DNA of 64,000 bases from Nautilus pompilius. Taxonomy: Eukaryota > Mollusca > Cephalopoda > Nautilida > Nautilidae. The notes below the pieces were generated by a model. The model had not been told where the DNA came from and searched no databases. It saw nothing but the letters and a program-made list of their open reading frames with translations. Location of the stretch: contig JACATO010000991.1 in assembly GCA_018389105.1 (NCBI GenBank), positions 808,001-872,000 on the forward strand, given 5' to 3'. Position 1 is the first letter of the stretch. Each line of letters opens with the position of its first letter. Below are positions 14,901 through 29,900 of the stretch, piece after piece. A program made the position numbers and the translations under genes.

Positions 14901-17900
14901 TTACATTTTTGTGGACTTGAAAATGAAAGCAAAGTATGGCACCACCACATTTACACTCACTGCCCCCCATTGCACTCAACACATTACACAGAACTGTATA
15001 AGGCAAGCATGTTTTTCATAATAACCTTTCTGAATTTATTTCTACGTCTCCAATATCAATTACTTTGATTATTATTTGTATTGTTTTAATACATATCAAT
15101 TTAAATATCAAAGGAAAGCAGCTTTTAATTTTTGCGGATTCTGTAAACTAACCCTAAGTAATTTTTGCCTAAACAGCAAAAAAAAACAAAAAAATGTATT
15201 ATTAACAGCATTAATGTATAGCTGAGGTCCCATTATGGTCAATAATTCTAATTTAAGCTATGATATTCACCAGTCAATACTTTGCAAGGAAATCTGGAAG
15301 GAAGGTGGTGTGTTTGGACTACATTTAGTTTTCCTTTGTTGACAACATCAGCAGTTTCTCCAACCAACATGTTTTTTCAGATTCACCTGAGACACTTATC
15401 AGCAGATCTATGAAGCGTGATCCGTTCTCCATCTTTACCGTATAGCTATTCTCTAGCACAATCTCTCTTCACAATTGTAGGAAAATTCAGAAATAACACG
15501 GAAAAACATTGGCTACCTTTGAACAGTAAATAACCCAGAAACAGAATTGAAAATTCTTTTGTATTTATTAGAAAAAAAAAAAAAGAGTTATAAGAAGAAA
15601 CTATAGACGAGTGACTGAAATTTCCTCAATGAGTGCTGCATCTGCATAATGTCAGTATCGATACCACATGTACTGGCATTCGAAATTATTAGCTATTGAT
15701 ACAGAAGCACTGCTATCTGCTTTCTGAACACTTAATTGTTAATGAAAATGTATTATTCCAGAAAAAAAATTTTAAATCAGAACATATAAACAATTGATTG
15801 TGATGTGGCTATCACTTGAAGCTTTATGCATAATTATAAACGCAGCAAGTTATTTCTGTTAATTTTAAATTTAGTTCATACCAAAAGCATGATAGATTTG
15901 TCTTCATCCAATATGGCTACTTTGAATAATTATTTGCTTATACTATGCCTTTTGTATAAAAGGCCTCATATTACTGGTGGTTGCTAATGATTTGTTTGGC
16001 AGATGGAAATAACAACAACAACAAAACTCCCTATGAAACAAGGTTAACACCACATTACTGGCCTTCATAAAGCTAGATAAAGAAAGAGAAAAGCAATGGA
16101 AGAGAAGACAAGTGCTGGTTCTAAAGTATAGATAAATCCTTTTCTGATAAGCAGCCAGTTAACTGCTGACCACCATTTTTTTGTAACAGCCAACATCTCA
16201 GCCTCTATCATCAAAAGGCCGTTGAGAGAGAATGTAGCGATTGGCTGAGTAGCTGCCAGAGAGAGAGAGAGAGAGAGATCTTACATAGATACTGTAACTT
16301 GATTGGGTAAACAACAACTGGACTACACCTTAGAGCAGTGGTGCAGTGTATTCAGATCAGATGAGAGTAGGTTTTAGATATTTGGTTCTAAATGAAAATG
16401 GAAGAGAAAAGTATAGAAAAGGAGTTTTATTATGCATACTGGGGTCAATGTGAGAGTATGGGGTTGTTTTGTTGGTTATTCACCTGTTGACTTGATAAAA
16501 ATTGATGGGATTCTCACGAGAGAGAGAGAGATAAGGTTACATTATTCTACAAAACCATGCAATTCCACTAAGGCATTGTTTGGTAGGTGCTTGGTTTATA
16601 CTGAAACTAGATGATGATCCAAAGCACAATGCAAAACTCAAAACACAATACTTTGCTAGGAAAAAAATTATATGACCTCTTAAAACTACAGATTGGTTCA
16701 GATCTGAAGATCGAGGTGAACATATTGAACTTGTAGGATGAAATAAAATCCAAAAAGTCTAGATAAGGGGTCCAACCAATGTCAGTGGAACCACTTGCAA
16801 GAAGAATAGGAATTACCAAAAAGGGAATATTTTGAAGAGTTACTGAACAGAATTCCAAATTATGTGCAGCAGTTATTTAGATGAAAGGTTGCTATTGCAA
16901 TAGTTAAAAAAGGCTTAACATCATTACATTACGATTAATGGTTTTTGTATGTTCTGAAACAAGGTTCATCTAATTTTATTCCCCTCTCTTCTTTTACTGA
17001 AATAATTCATTCTCATTAACAACAAAGTTTTGAAAAGACAGATGACATTTTTGTATGAATGACATAATTTTGAATGCCAATATATATATATATACGAGTA
17101 TACCACTGAATACTAATTTAAACTCCTTTGTCAAGTAAAACAGAAAATCTATAAAATGTATTTCTCTTTAAATTTTTCCACCACTGTCAGCTATTAGCTG
17201 TTTCAGCAAGAAAGGATTTTAATGTACCTGATGAAGATGACTTTGCAGATAGAATTCTCATGGTCTCCTATAAATACCATTGCTGCGTTAATGAACTTAC
17301 CTTTGCAGTCTAATATTTTTCCTGAAATGCCATCATACCATTCTGGTTCGCACTTTCCACAGACTCTAGTCCTGCACACTGCGCCAGACATGCCTTAGAA
17401 AGTGCAAACAACATTAGGATAATAAAAATTACAGGTTAAGGCAGAAAACAAGAATGTTTTGAAATAGTCAGAGAGAGAGAGCAAACATCATGCTTCAGTG
17501 TGGACCCACAAGTGGGCGGCTCATACAACCTTTCCCTTTTAGCATATGGGAACTTATCAAAATTTAACAAACCAGCTTAATAAAAACCTCATGGATTATC
17601 TGACATATCCAAATTTCTGTCACCCCAACAACCTCAGTTCTGTTTACTACTGAACTTTTAAACTTAAAAAAGTGATGGATTTCACCTGGACAGTGTCGTC
17701 CTTGACACAGGTCTTCTAGACATCTTATTGGTGACTTCCCCAGCGGACACTGAGAGTAGTGATATGTTGCTAGGCACAATCTGCAAGTACATTTGATATT
17801 TCAACACTTTGATGCAGATTTGATGAAACGACACTTGACAACTTGGCATAATCTCGAAGTACCATGGTGAATCTATGATAAGAGAGATAACAATGGTCCT

Positions 17901-20900
17901 GTAAATATTGTTCCAATAACAGAATTTAACCACAGTAACCGTCTCAATATACACTATCTTACCATAATTACAGCATCAACTATATCATTGTGTTTCTTTC
18001 CACACATCAGTTTGGTTTTTTTTTTGTTTCTTAAACATAATTTGATATTCTCTACTGATTCTTTTAGTTAAAAGACCAGAGACATTCATGAACTCATCAT
18101 TTAAAACAACTGTTTGCTGGCTTATTGTTTTGTTATCAATAACCGCAGGGCTTCAAAAGTTACTATGGTGCTGTGAACATTTACCATGTTTTTATATTTT
18201 TAAAGGAGACTGCTCAGTATCAGTGAGTGATGGGGGGACAGGTGCACCAGGCAGGTGACCAACAGCCGTAATGTACCACAGCTTACTATGCATAGCAAAA
18301 CTTAAGAAGAAAAACAAGCAAAAACTAAGCTCCACTAAATAACACAGATCACAGTAAGACTATCAGGGCATGAAATAATTATATGAAATAATAAAAATCT
18401 ATAAAAGTTAAAATACAACTTGATATTTAGCTACATTTTTGCCTGTCAATTCATAAGATAAATACTAAAAGAAGCAGGCTATCAGATTTGAATGTCTGAT
18501 TATAGTAAAAGCAACAGTTATACATCTTTAACTCATTCACTACCAATTCAAAAGCTTGGAAACTGCATCATCTACACATCATTTATTTAAGTATTAATTC
18601 ACCAATGACAAGAAATAATACAGAATTCTTTCTCTTCTTATTTAACTTTTTTTTTTTTTTTAAATGCTGTTGCTACCAAATCGGAGTCAGCTACCTTATA
18701 CTGATTACCCAAAAAGTTCTGCTTCCAAAGAATATTATTGAAACAAATATGTGCATTACTATAGTGAGAAATGTCTGTACTCAACTAAAAAACAAGTCAA
18801 ATATAAGAAGAAAGATGGCTTGACATTTGTGAAGAACAGCAACAAAAAAAACTCACTTCCCAATAAGACTTAACAAGATTAAAGTATCTCTTAAAATGTT
18901 TGTTACGTCTTATTTGTTAAATTATTTACTATTTTATGAATAAGTTGTAGAATAGGGCATACATGCAAGGGCAGTTCCATATATTTTTAGTTTAAGGAGA
19001 ATTGAACATTTTTACACATCAAAACAAAAAGCAACATTTATTTTAAAAAAAATAAGAATGGGTACATTTTAAATGTAGTTGGCATTGCTGAATGAATCTA
19101 TTAAACTTAAGGCAAATTTTGCAATTGAAAATATACTATTATTGGTAAGAGAAGAAATTGTTAAGAAAAGAAAAACAGCGTTTACCTATAGTCAGGACTT
19201 TGTGGGATCCACATCTTGCCTTCAACCAAAGAACTGTAAGGGGAATAATCTGTAATTTCTCGATGGGCCATGGTTTTCTCTACAGCAAGAAAATAGTCAG
19301 GATCACGTAGCCAGTTGGTCAAATGTGAGCGCTCTGGTAAATGACTGACTGCTGGACAAATTCTCTTAATTGACAATAAAGTTTTGTCATCTCCAATTTG
19401 ATTAAGCTGCTGCTGAATCAAGTGTTTTACAATGATATACACTGGCCCCATGAAATATCCATTACAGTGATGTCTGTCAAAACCCTGGGAATCAAATCCG
19501 AATATGTCATATCCTTCTCTGTCAAATCCAAATTTATCAAACCCAAGATAATTGAAGCCAAAACGATCAAAGTTGTTTGGTATTTCCATTTCTGTAAATG
19601 ATGTGGAAACCATTTTTTGAGAAAAACCAAATGGTGTTAACCCATTTTTATCAGATCCATATCTGTTGAATCCCTGATAATCATAGCCATCAGCATCAAA
19701 TCCATCCAAGTTGTAAGAATCTATGTAAAACCCATATCTGTCAAATCCCATCACATCATAACCATTTCTTCTAAATCCCTGTTTATCAAAGCCATTTATG
19801 TTAAAAATTCCTCTTGTATCAGAATTTCCATCAATATCCTCTCCACTTTTAGAATAGCCATCTCGATCATGACCTGTTCTGTCATATCCATGGCGATCAT
19901 AACCATCTTCATCTGGAAAATTTTGCTGCAAGTTTTTTGTTTGATTACAAGGTGCACCTAAAGTTAGGTCAACGTATCCCACACACAGCTGTGCTCCACA
20001 GTCCAGAGTGTCGTGAGGGGAAACTTTGAACGGTGACATCGGAAGATACTGAAATGCTGAAGGAAAGTTTAACTGATGTTTCTGCTGCCAGTCTTCCCAG
20101 AGTTTGTCAATGAAAGCCATGTGCGAGTAAAACAAGGGATCATAAGGAGCCAGAACTGAACCCATATGTCCTCCAACCCACGCTTGAAAAAGATGTGACA
20201 TTATTTCAACATGAACTGAAAAATTGGAAAATGTTTGCTGTTTTAAAGCAACTTGCAGGTGCACAGCATCTGGAAGACTTATTTTAGTGTTAAAGTGACG
20301 ACGCAAACATGGCATCCAATGTGGTGGGTAATACTCCTTAAAAGGATGATGGCGAACACATTCTGTCACATTATCACCATTCCCCCCAAATATGTTAGAA
20401 GCCCATATTGTGGACTTCTGCATCTTCCCCACATCTACTGTCCAATCATAATAGGGAATGGTAATCTGGCAGTCAAGTTCTTGCAATGACATTTCAACCA
20501 TTCGTAAAAAGTAACGATTCCATGGCAGAAACATGATGCTTCCCACAATCTGAGGCATATGCTGGGAATAAAGGTCGGCAAACTGATACCACTTTGATGG
20601 TACGTTTTTTCCAAGCTGCAGGTTTTTAATCACAGCCTGGTATCGTTCTAGTTCCTCTCTGCCCAGATCACGTATTTCCTTTCTTCTAGATTGTTTGTTG
20701 CATGTGCATTTCACAATTCCTCCAGCATTGCACACACACTCCTGGCATCCTGCCGAGAATTTCTCACCAAGTCTGTACATCTTCATGCTGAACCAGCAGC
20801 CACAAGATTCAGCACACGAAGCCTGGTTGCACATTTTACCTGGCGCAAATCTCACTGCCTGTGCTGCCTCATCTTCCAATTCTAGTTTCAGGCATTTGCT

Positions 20901-23900
20901 CCGTGTCGTAAACCGGCACCTGTACACAAAGCCAGCAGCTGTTCCATAATAATCCAAACTGTCCCGGTTGTATCCAAAACAATTAAACCCTGCCCTGCAC
21001 ATAACAGTAAAAAGATACAGAAACAAGGAAACATCTCAGCGGAAACCACAGCAATTAAATTAAGCTTAAGAAATACATTCTTCTCTGTCACAACCAAGAC
21101 AACTTAACCCTGCCTGAAACCAAACCATACTGGCACCTGCCATTAACATTGTAATAATTCTTACATATATTGTTACAACTAATATTTAATACAGTATTCA
21201 ATATTTTAAAATTATTTTTTTACAACTCTATCCAAACATTAAGCAGTAGTGAGTCTATGTTTTATCTAGATAATACTTTGTAAAATAATTCCTTTTTTAA
21301 ATAATTTTCTTTAAAAATTAGAAATTTTCTTTTGTCTGTGTGCACGCTTAAAGAAGAAATATCACTGTTTGGTACATCCATTTCTAAAATTTTAATAGAT
21401 CAACACTTACAGCAATGGAATTATGCTTCTAAAAGAAATGGCAAAATTTGGCAGATGTTATGATTTGATTGGTAATTTTAAAATTAATTTACTGCTTGGT
21501 TGACTTCTACACTACATGGCAAACATAGATAAAAACAAAAATAACATCACTGGAACATTCCAGAGGTAGCTTTTAAGTTTGTAGTTATGTAAGTGAACAG
21601 TATCTTCATAGCGCTATTGGCAGTTCATAATGAACTCCAAGAACAGAAATGTTGCTATCAGAGCAATGCTGTCTAAAGCCCTGTAATGGAAAAGTGCAGC
21701 TATCCATTCATACCAAAGTTTCCTTTATCAAAGAAACAGCCAAGAGCCAATGCTGTCTAAAAGTTCACTCTTAACTGGGGTAATACAACTCCAGCATAGA
21801 CCAGAAGTCACCAACAACTGGTGTGTGTGGGGGGGGAGGAATTATTACTCTTTCTTAGCTAGAAAGTTATAGGAATTCCAAGTTCTTATCCTTTTTAATG
21901 AATTCTTGTCTTTGAACCTGCATGCTGATGTTGGCACATAAGGCATTTACCAAAGGAAACCCTGTGGTCTTGTTTTCCTAACCCAAGCAGAGAAGAATAA
22001 CAAAGTGTAGAGGTTAGCCACACATCTACTGCAAAAATGTCTTTGAAGGGATTATCTTCTTTAGGTAAAATAAGCACCAGCTTTACACCATGACAAGAGA
22101 TGTGAATACTGCACAGTGAAGTTAGTTGTAATATTCAAGAATTATAGGATTTTAAAACATTTCATTTACAGTAAAATTCACATAATAGTTTGGCTTTCTC
22201 AAAGTACAATGGATTAAGTAAAAAAAGCAAAAAATTATCATTTTTCATAAATCAAATCAAGACTCAAACAGGGTAAATCACAGAAAGGTGTATTTGTAGA
22301 GACAACTACAAAAACATTCTCAAAATAAGTAAAAATACATATATTTTTTTTGTAAAACTTTAAATAATATTTTACTCTACCTGTTATATCCCTCTTCATC
22401 ATAACCTTGTTCATTATAGTCAATGATGCCATCATACTCTCTAATTCTATTGTATCCAGTCAGATTGAATCCTTCTCTATCATAGCCTCGTCTGTCATAG
22501 CCTTGTCTGTCATAGCCTTCAGCATCATAACCATTCTGGTCATACCCTAAAAATATGCAATACCTTCTGTCAAACTCAATCAGCTTTTCATGTTTTTCTA
22601 TAAAACTGTTGATTAAGGGCCCATAATTATATACCCAAACTTAGATTTAACCTTTATACGAGTAATATCTAACAAGCAGCCTCCTTCAGACCTACCTTGC
22701 CAGTCAAACTGATCGCTGCTCATTTTCTCAGTACGTCTGTTTCCATGCTTGTTCAAGTCAGCCATGTTGAATCCATATCTACAATAAAAAATAGTTCTTA
22801 GATCATTGGTCATGGTTTATTTTTTGTTAATGAATTTCAAGTTTAAAATCAGTAATGAGGCATTAAAAACATTAGGAAGTTTTATATTTTAGAAAAACAA
22901 ATTACTAATTAATTTCTAGTGTCATTCAAATATCTATATTTGTAAAATAAGATTTACAAAACATTAGCATTGTATTTATTGTTATCATGATGATAACACA
23001 GTAGTTCAAGTACTCTGTAAGGAACAATGAAGTCTGTTAAATTTACTTTATAACTAAAACATTTATGATTAATTTCAAGAAAAAATTTTAGGAAATTTTA
23101 ACTTGTGATAGCTTTCACATCTCGCAATAGCTCTATCATAAAAAAAAAAATAAGCATGCCTTATAGTGATGCACACCACTTGGTGGCGCCACAGTACTGG
23201 TTGGTGATATGACTGCTTTCTCAACTCTCACCTAAAGAAACACAAGGTGGAGATTTAGGAAGAAAAGTTATTTGACATTGAAACTGTAGACTTCAGTGCT
23301 CCTATAGGATAGCAAACATTACATCAAATATTGCCTTTGTTTGCTATTGATGACTAGTACCTGTCATATCCTTCTGCATTGTATCCATACGTCAGTCCAG
23401 GTACCAGCTGCAACCGGTAACAACATGCTCCAACCATGCATCTCCGCTGACACATGCCTGCAGACTGGAAGTTGTTAGCATTGCCGCTGCAGCCAGAGTA
23501 TGTAAATTTGACGCACTGTGCTAGAGAAGAATCATAGTGCCACCTGTCCAATGTTCTATTACATGACCCTTTAAATTATTGTAAAAAAAGAGAAAATTTT
23601 GTTTATTTAAAACATTTTTCTCTTCTAGACAAATAATCAATTTATAACTTATATTTAATGGATGAAATAATTGAGTTTTCATAAAATTGTGTAGTAATTG
23701 CAGCACTATGAATAAATTATAATTTACTTGGAAATCAATAAATAAATAAATAGAATTGTAAATAATTCATGCATCTTTGGGTCAGTTTCTTATATTATTT
23801 TGTTTTCAAATTTTAGTCATTTATTGTAAACTCCAACTATTTTTTTTCTAAAAAACTGACAGTTAATTTTCAAATGTATTAAATGCGGATGCAATTTCCT

Positions 23901-26900
23901 TTTCCACTTATAGAAAAATAACCAAAATATATATGTATATACTTTTCCTTTCCAAAAGACAAATGGGAGTGTCCCCTTTATATACAATGCTGAATGGAAC
24001 GACTAGATTTGTATTTTGATATTCAAGATATTATAATCATTTGGTGATCGTTCTTTCATTCTTAGTTCATTAGAAAACTGTTTCTGTTATCTTGTTTTTT
24101 TCCAAGCGTTTCTCCATGTCTGGATGTGAAGAAATTCTACTTTTCAGTATACCAAAATCATGACTTTGCGCCAAATGTTAAAATAGCTCATGGAACTTCA
24201 AAAGTTGTCAATGTTAATCAAAACGGCAATGATTCAGATCCTCAGGGAGACTTGTGCTGGGGTTGAAATTTAAGAAACAACATTTTGTATCAAAAGGAAA
24301 TTCACATCATCATTATCTTTTACTAATGAGAATCAAGCATAGTTGTGAAAAATTAAGTTACATCCAAAAAAGTTCCTTATTAGATGTTTCATTTCATAAT
24401 ATTCTACTAATTTTTCACACTCGTAAAGCATTAAGGGAGTAGTAGTACAAGCTAAGGTCAGCGATACACACAAGGTTATTGGACTGCTGCTAGTTTGTGG
24501 GACCCTGAGTTGTTGGGGTTAGGGTTACTGTTGTCAGCATCTGTAGGCTTAGGTAGAAGTTATTAATTTGATTTTCAGCAGGGATTATCAATAGTAACAA
24601 AAAATTATCAGACCTTTTCAGATTGTTTAACAAAGTGAAAAGGAAAAAACAAACATTTTTTTAAAAAATACAGCAAAATTCTCAATAAGTGATTGATTTA
24701 AAAATTAAAGTAATGAAACTTTTTACTGCAGCAAACATATCACATGATCCAGTGGATACATCTCAACACTTAGTTCTTGCATGACAACTACAGTTTGACC
24801 TCAAAGTAAACACCCTGAACTCAAATAAAATTTCATTTTGAAGAAGCCATAAAAAATCTTTACAGTATTTGAATTAATGTTTTTAATTGCTCTATCAAAA
24901 AACAGCAAAAATGTTTGTTTTTTAAGAAAAATAATTGACTACCATGTATAGAGAAATAAGCACGTTTCACTGGAGGCAGTACCTTTCACAAATTTCAAAG
25001 GCATTGTCCGTTCTACAAAGTGGTCTTAATATGGATACTGTTTTTTTTCCATATTTTCAGCTTTTTATGATTTCTTAAATTAATAAAATTTGACAGTAGC
25101 TAAAACCTCTCTTTCTTGAAAGTCAAAAGCAGATGATCACACTTTTATAAGAGAGATTGGTGGATTTGGCATGTGAATAGCAGAACAATATAAATGTTAA
25201 CTGATAAATGGCAGCACATGATAGAAACAGACAGCAATTTCCCTCTTCGCCTCAAACCGTTACATATGCTTCCTTATAATCACACCATGCCAAAGCAAGT
25301 GCATCATGTGTTCTTGCGTGAAATCAACAATGTGAACATCAACCAAGCAGTGTGTGTGTTGGTTGGCTGTAGTCTTCACTATGAAGACTGAAGCAGCTGA
25401 AAATGTCAGGAAGCATAAAAGATAGTGGAAAGCATAAGTCAGCATTTGCTGTGACAGCAAAGTCTATGACACCAGAAGATAAGCCAAGAGACACTTATTG
25501 TCACTGCAGCAGAACTGACACCGGCATATCATGTGGTCATGGGTCATAGTAGCTATCTTTCAAGAATGTGGCAATCCAAATTGTTTTCTAACTCTGAAGT
25601 TATCCATAAAATATGCTATGGAAGAACAAAAGCAGAAAGTTTCATTTTATCTGTTTCTTCAAACAAAGGGAATGTCAGATCTTCATATTGATGATGATAA
25701 AATATGCTGACAAGCACATTGGAGTCAAAAAAAAACTTAGAGCAAAACAAACAGCACTTAGAGTTTAACCAATAATATACTGTATTCTGGAAGAAAACTA
25801 CTTAGATATAAAAGATTCTGTGTCTTATACAGCAGACAGTGCAGCAGTAAAATATGGAAAACAAAAATATATCTTTTGCAACTTGGCAAACATACTGCTG
25901 ACACCAATGCGGGCCAATTACACCTGCCATGTGCTTCATAGCATAGCAAAATATGTAGGTAAACTATCCAAGTATGACATTAAAGAATTAGTTTAAGATA
26001 TTCAACAAGATTCAATCTTCAGCAAAAACAGTGAAAGTGTCCAAATAATGTTTTGATTTTGTAGAACAAAATTAGTGGAGTTTTCTATGGCATATTCCTG
26101 TATGATGGCTTTCTTCACTTCCTACTATAGACAGATTACTAAAAACATGGAGATCAGTGTAAACATACTTTTTGTGTCAAGGTGAAAAGAAACTCTTCCA
26201 CTGATTTGAGGTTTTGTGATAGAAAATCAAGATTATAAAGCTGCAAAAGATTGTCTTTCACTAATTGAATGTGTGCTCTGCATAGTTATATTAATTTACA
26301 GGCAACAGGAATTAAGCTTCTGAAAAATTAAGTAACCCAACTTAGAGATTTGTGGAGAGTAATAGATAAACTAAAAAGCAACCTACAGAAAAGAATCCAA
26401 GACAAGTCCTATGGTTACAAAGTTAATCAGTGCAAAAGAAACTCTCCTATTTCACAAATAAAGCAGTCAAAGTTTGAGAAAAAAGCCTTGAATATCTTCA
26501 CAAATGGTTTACATTTGACACCACACATTTCTGTCTTGGAATTTAAAAAAATTATTTTAATTTTGATGACACTGGCCGCTGTTAAAGCTTCATGTACATC
26601 TGTCAACGGAGATAAATTTTAACTGACAAAATCTGACAGGGGGGGGGATGAAGCAAGAGGAATTATTTTTAAAATGATGATAGCCAAAATCTGCTAAAGT
26701 TAGTAGACAATGTCTTTTAAATTTCAATCAGCAGTACTTCTGCTGAAAGAGTTTTTGATCATGAAAAATATTTAGTAAAATAAGAAATCAAATGATTTTT
26801 ATAATGTGTGTTAGAAAACAGAATAGTTTTTCAAACTGCTAAGAATAACAAGCGATACACATTCAATTCAAAATCTTGAAACAATAGCTTGTAGCTAAGT

Positions 26901-29900
26901 ATTTATTACAGTAAGGTATTTTTTTTTAAATTGGTCTTTTAAGTAGTTTGATTATTTAAATACCCCAGTACAACACTTTTGGGTGTGTGGTCTTTGTCCA
27001 TATTTTGTTTAATTAAAAGGTGGGCTCCAAAAGCAAGGAATATTCAGGGAATCCTCTCTTAACCAAAATAGCTGATGTGCATCCCTTTTGGTCACTAGAA
27101 ATGTTTGGTTAATAAAAACTAAAATTTTATTAAAAGGTTAGGAAATGGTTCACCATATGAATAAATAAATAAATAATTTCAAATTTAGGATCATCAGAAA
27201 CTAAACTTTAAAAATATCAAACATAATATAATGCCTGAATAAATTTGAAAAAATATATATTCATCCTGAAACAACATTAAATCTCAATATTATAACCTAT
27301 ATCTAACTTATATATCCATAAATATATTGCTCATGTTTATGTTCAAAATAAATGTTCTACGTTGTTTTTAATATTAAGAAAATTAATTAAAATATGATAA
27401 TTTGCCCTTGTTGTGACATTTGATAAGGTGATGGTGATTATTCAGCTTCTGGATCAGACTCTATTAGAACTTTTGGAGGTCACATGACCTAATCAGCCAA
27501 TGGTGTTATGGCATTGGTATCTCTCTACCCATGATGCATCACTTTTAAATTACATGAGACATGTAAACACATCACAAGTTGCAAAAAAATTATTCTATTA
27601 GATTAAATTTTTGTGGAATCAGATCAGCTGACTAAAATTTTCAGTAAACTGCTTATAATAGCTAGAAATTTCCAGCTTTTTTCATTTCTGATCCACTGAC
27701 CAATCTCTGGAATATTTCAGTTGCCATATTTTGGTTAAGAGAGGATTTTCTGTATTATAAATAAAGTTTTACTCAATCAGATTTCATCAAATTAGACCAA
27801 ATGTTAATTTTATTATTTTTATTCCCCCTTTTTTTAACCCTTACTATACCATCCATGATACCCATAACATTAACCACAGAGAACATTTACCAAGTAATCT
27901 ACAATCTAGAATTAAGCACTCATTTGAGAAAAAAAAAAAAAAAGCTACAGTATATCTGAAGCCCTAATTAGATCTTTATAAAAGAAAAATCATTCAGGTA
28001 ACAAACCTGTCAGTAGAGGAAGTGTGCAGACTTCCAGTGGGATGTGCTGACAGAAGTTACCATCGTAATTTGGTGGACAATTACATGTGACTAATTCTGG
28101 CTCTTTGGGCCATATGGATGAGATACAGGTTCCACCATGTTGACATGGGTTTGGATGGCAATAATCTGTAGAAAAAAATATATAGCATACATTATCAATA
28201 CAAATCATATATACACTGGTGTTCAGAATTATGAAGCTATCAAACAAAAACATTGTTGATGCTTTTCAGTATTTTATTATTAATGAAAACGATTATTTCA
28301 TAAAAAGAGACATGACAAATCAGATAAACCATGTATCAAAAAATATAAACCACTATCTGTGACAATGCTAACACCAAGTTTTTCCATGTAAATAGCCATG
28401 TTTTATGTGAGTAAGTTGCACATATTTTGGACATCTTGTTCGGTAACTTCTCAAAAGTTTGCCTCATTATAATCCCAATTCCCTTTTGAAATTAGTTGTA
28501 TAACTGACTGACATTCGTTAGAACTTTTCCCTTGTCTCCATGATCTGCTTCATTCTACACAAGTTCAGTAGAGTTCAGATCTAGAGATAGAAAGACAAAC
28601 TATGGTTTTAAGAAATCTCTTGGTTTTTTTTCTAATCAGATATTGTGTAGATGTTTGCAGTATGTCTTGGATTATTATCTTCTTAAATTATAAACACATC
28701 AAAGTATGCTATGATGGTATTGCTCTGTGATATTAGAATATTTTCATGTCTCTTTTGTGAGAATCCCATCAATTTTTATCAAGTCAACAGGTGCATAACC
28801 AACAAAACAACCCCATACTTTCACATTGCCCCCAGTATGCATAATAAAACTCCCTTCTATACTTTTCTCTACCATTTTCACTTAGAACCAAATATCTAAA
28901 ACCTGCTCTCATCTAATCTGAATACACTGCACCACTGCTCTAAGGTGTAGTCCAGTTGTTGTTTACCCAATCAAGTTACAGTATCTATGTAAGATCTCTC
29001 TCTCTCTCTCTGGCTGAGTAGCTGCCAATCACTACATTCTCTCTCAACGGCCTTTTGATGATAGAGGCTGAGATGTTGGCTGTTACAAAGAAATGGTGGT
29101 CAGCAGTTAACTGTCTGCTTATCAGAAAAGGATTATTCTAGACTTTAGAACCAGCAACTTGTCTTTCCTTCCAGCACTTTTCTTTTTCTTTTTCCTGACT
29201 AAATCGTTTGTCTTCATTCTATAAAAGGTTGCTTGCATACCACCCCATATAACTCAAACTTGTTCCACAGCATCAGTACCCAGACTTTTGAAGGCCATTA
29301 ATGGATAGCCATGTTTCGTATTAGATGTCATTTTTAGGAGCCATTTTTATCTGCCAAACAGTCAGCAACAATGAGGCTATTAACATTCATAAAAAAGCAT
29401 AAAATGAGCTAACATTTATTCAATTAGTAGTAAGTAACCATATTAAATGAACATTCTAACTTCATGCTGTTGGTATGAGCTAAATTTAATATCAACAGAA
29501 ATAACTTGCTGGTTTTATAATTATGTGAAAGGCTTCAAGTGATAGCTACATCACAATTAATGGTTTACATTCTGTATATGTGGTTCTTCAGATTATTAAT
29601 GCTGTCGCTGTTTTTATTTGTTGGGATAATGCTTTTTTTATTAACAAAATGTTGAAAAAGCAGATAATTGTATTTACATATGGTGAGCCCAATGTTTAGC
29701 ACCTGCAGTTGTTTATGTTGTGTAATATATATATATATATAAAAATTTTTAAACTCAGCTGGAAACAAACCCACCTATTTTGACAAGTTATGTATTTCTC
29801 AGCCTAATTTTTTTTTAACCATTAGAATATCTGTACCTTTTATAAGTTTTTGTTTTTGTTTTTTTTTTCCTTTTACTCGAATCTTCATTTTTAAAAGGGA

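Noticed and set aside
20691-20949. Plus-strand Cys/His-rich frames
   Set aside because: Shadows of the VWC-like part of exon P; codon and splice evidence favour the minus strand.
23521-23570. Acceptor at gtaatag (about 23557) for exon M
   Set aside because: It breaks the frame with exon L and removes the second Kunitz Cys; the acceptor at 23569-23570 keeps both.
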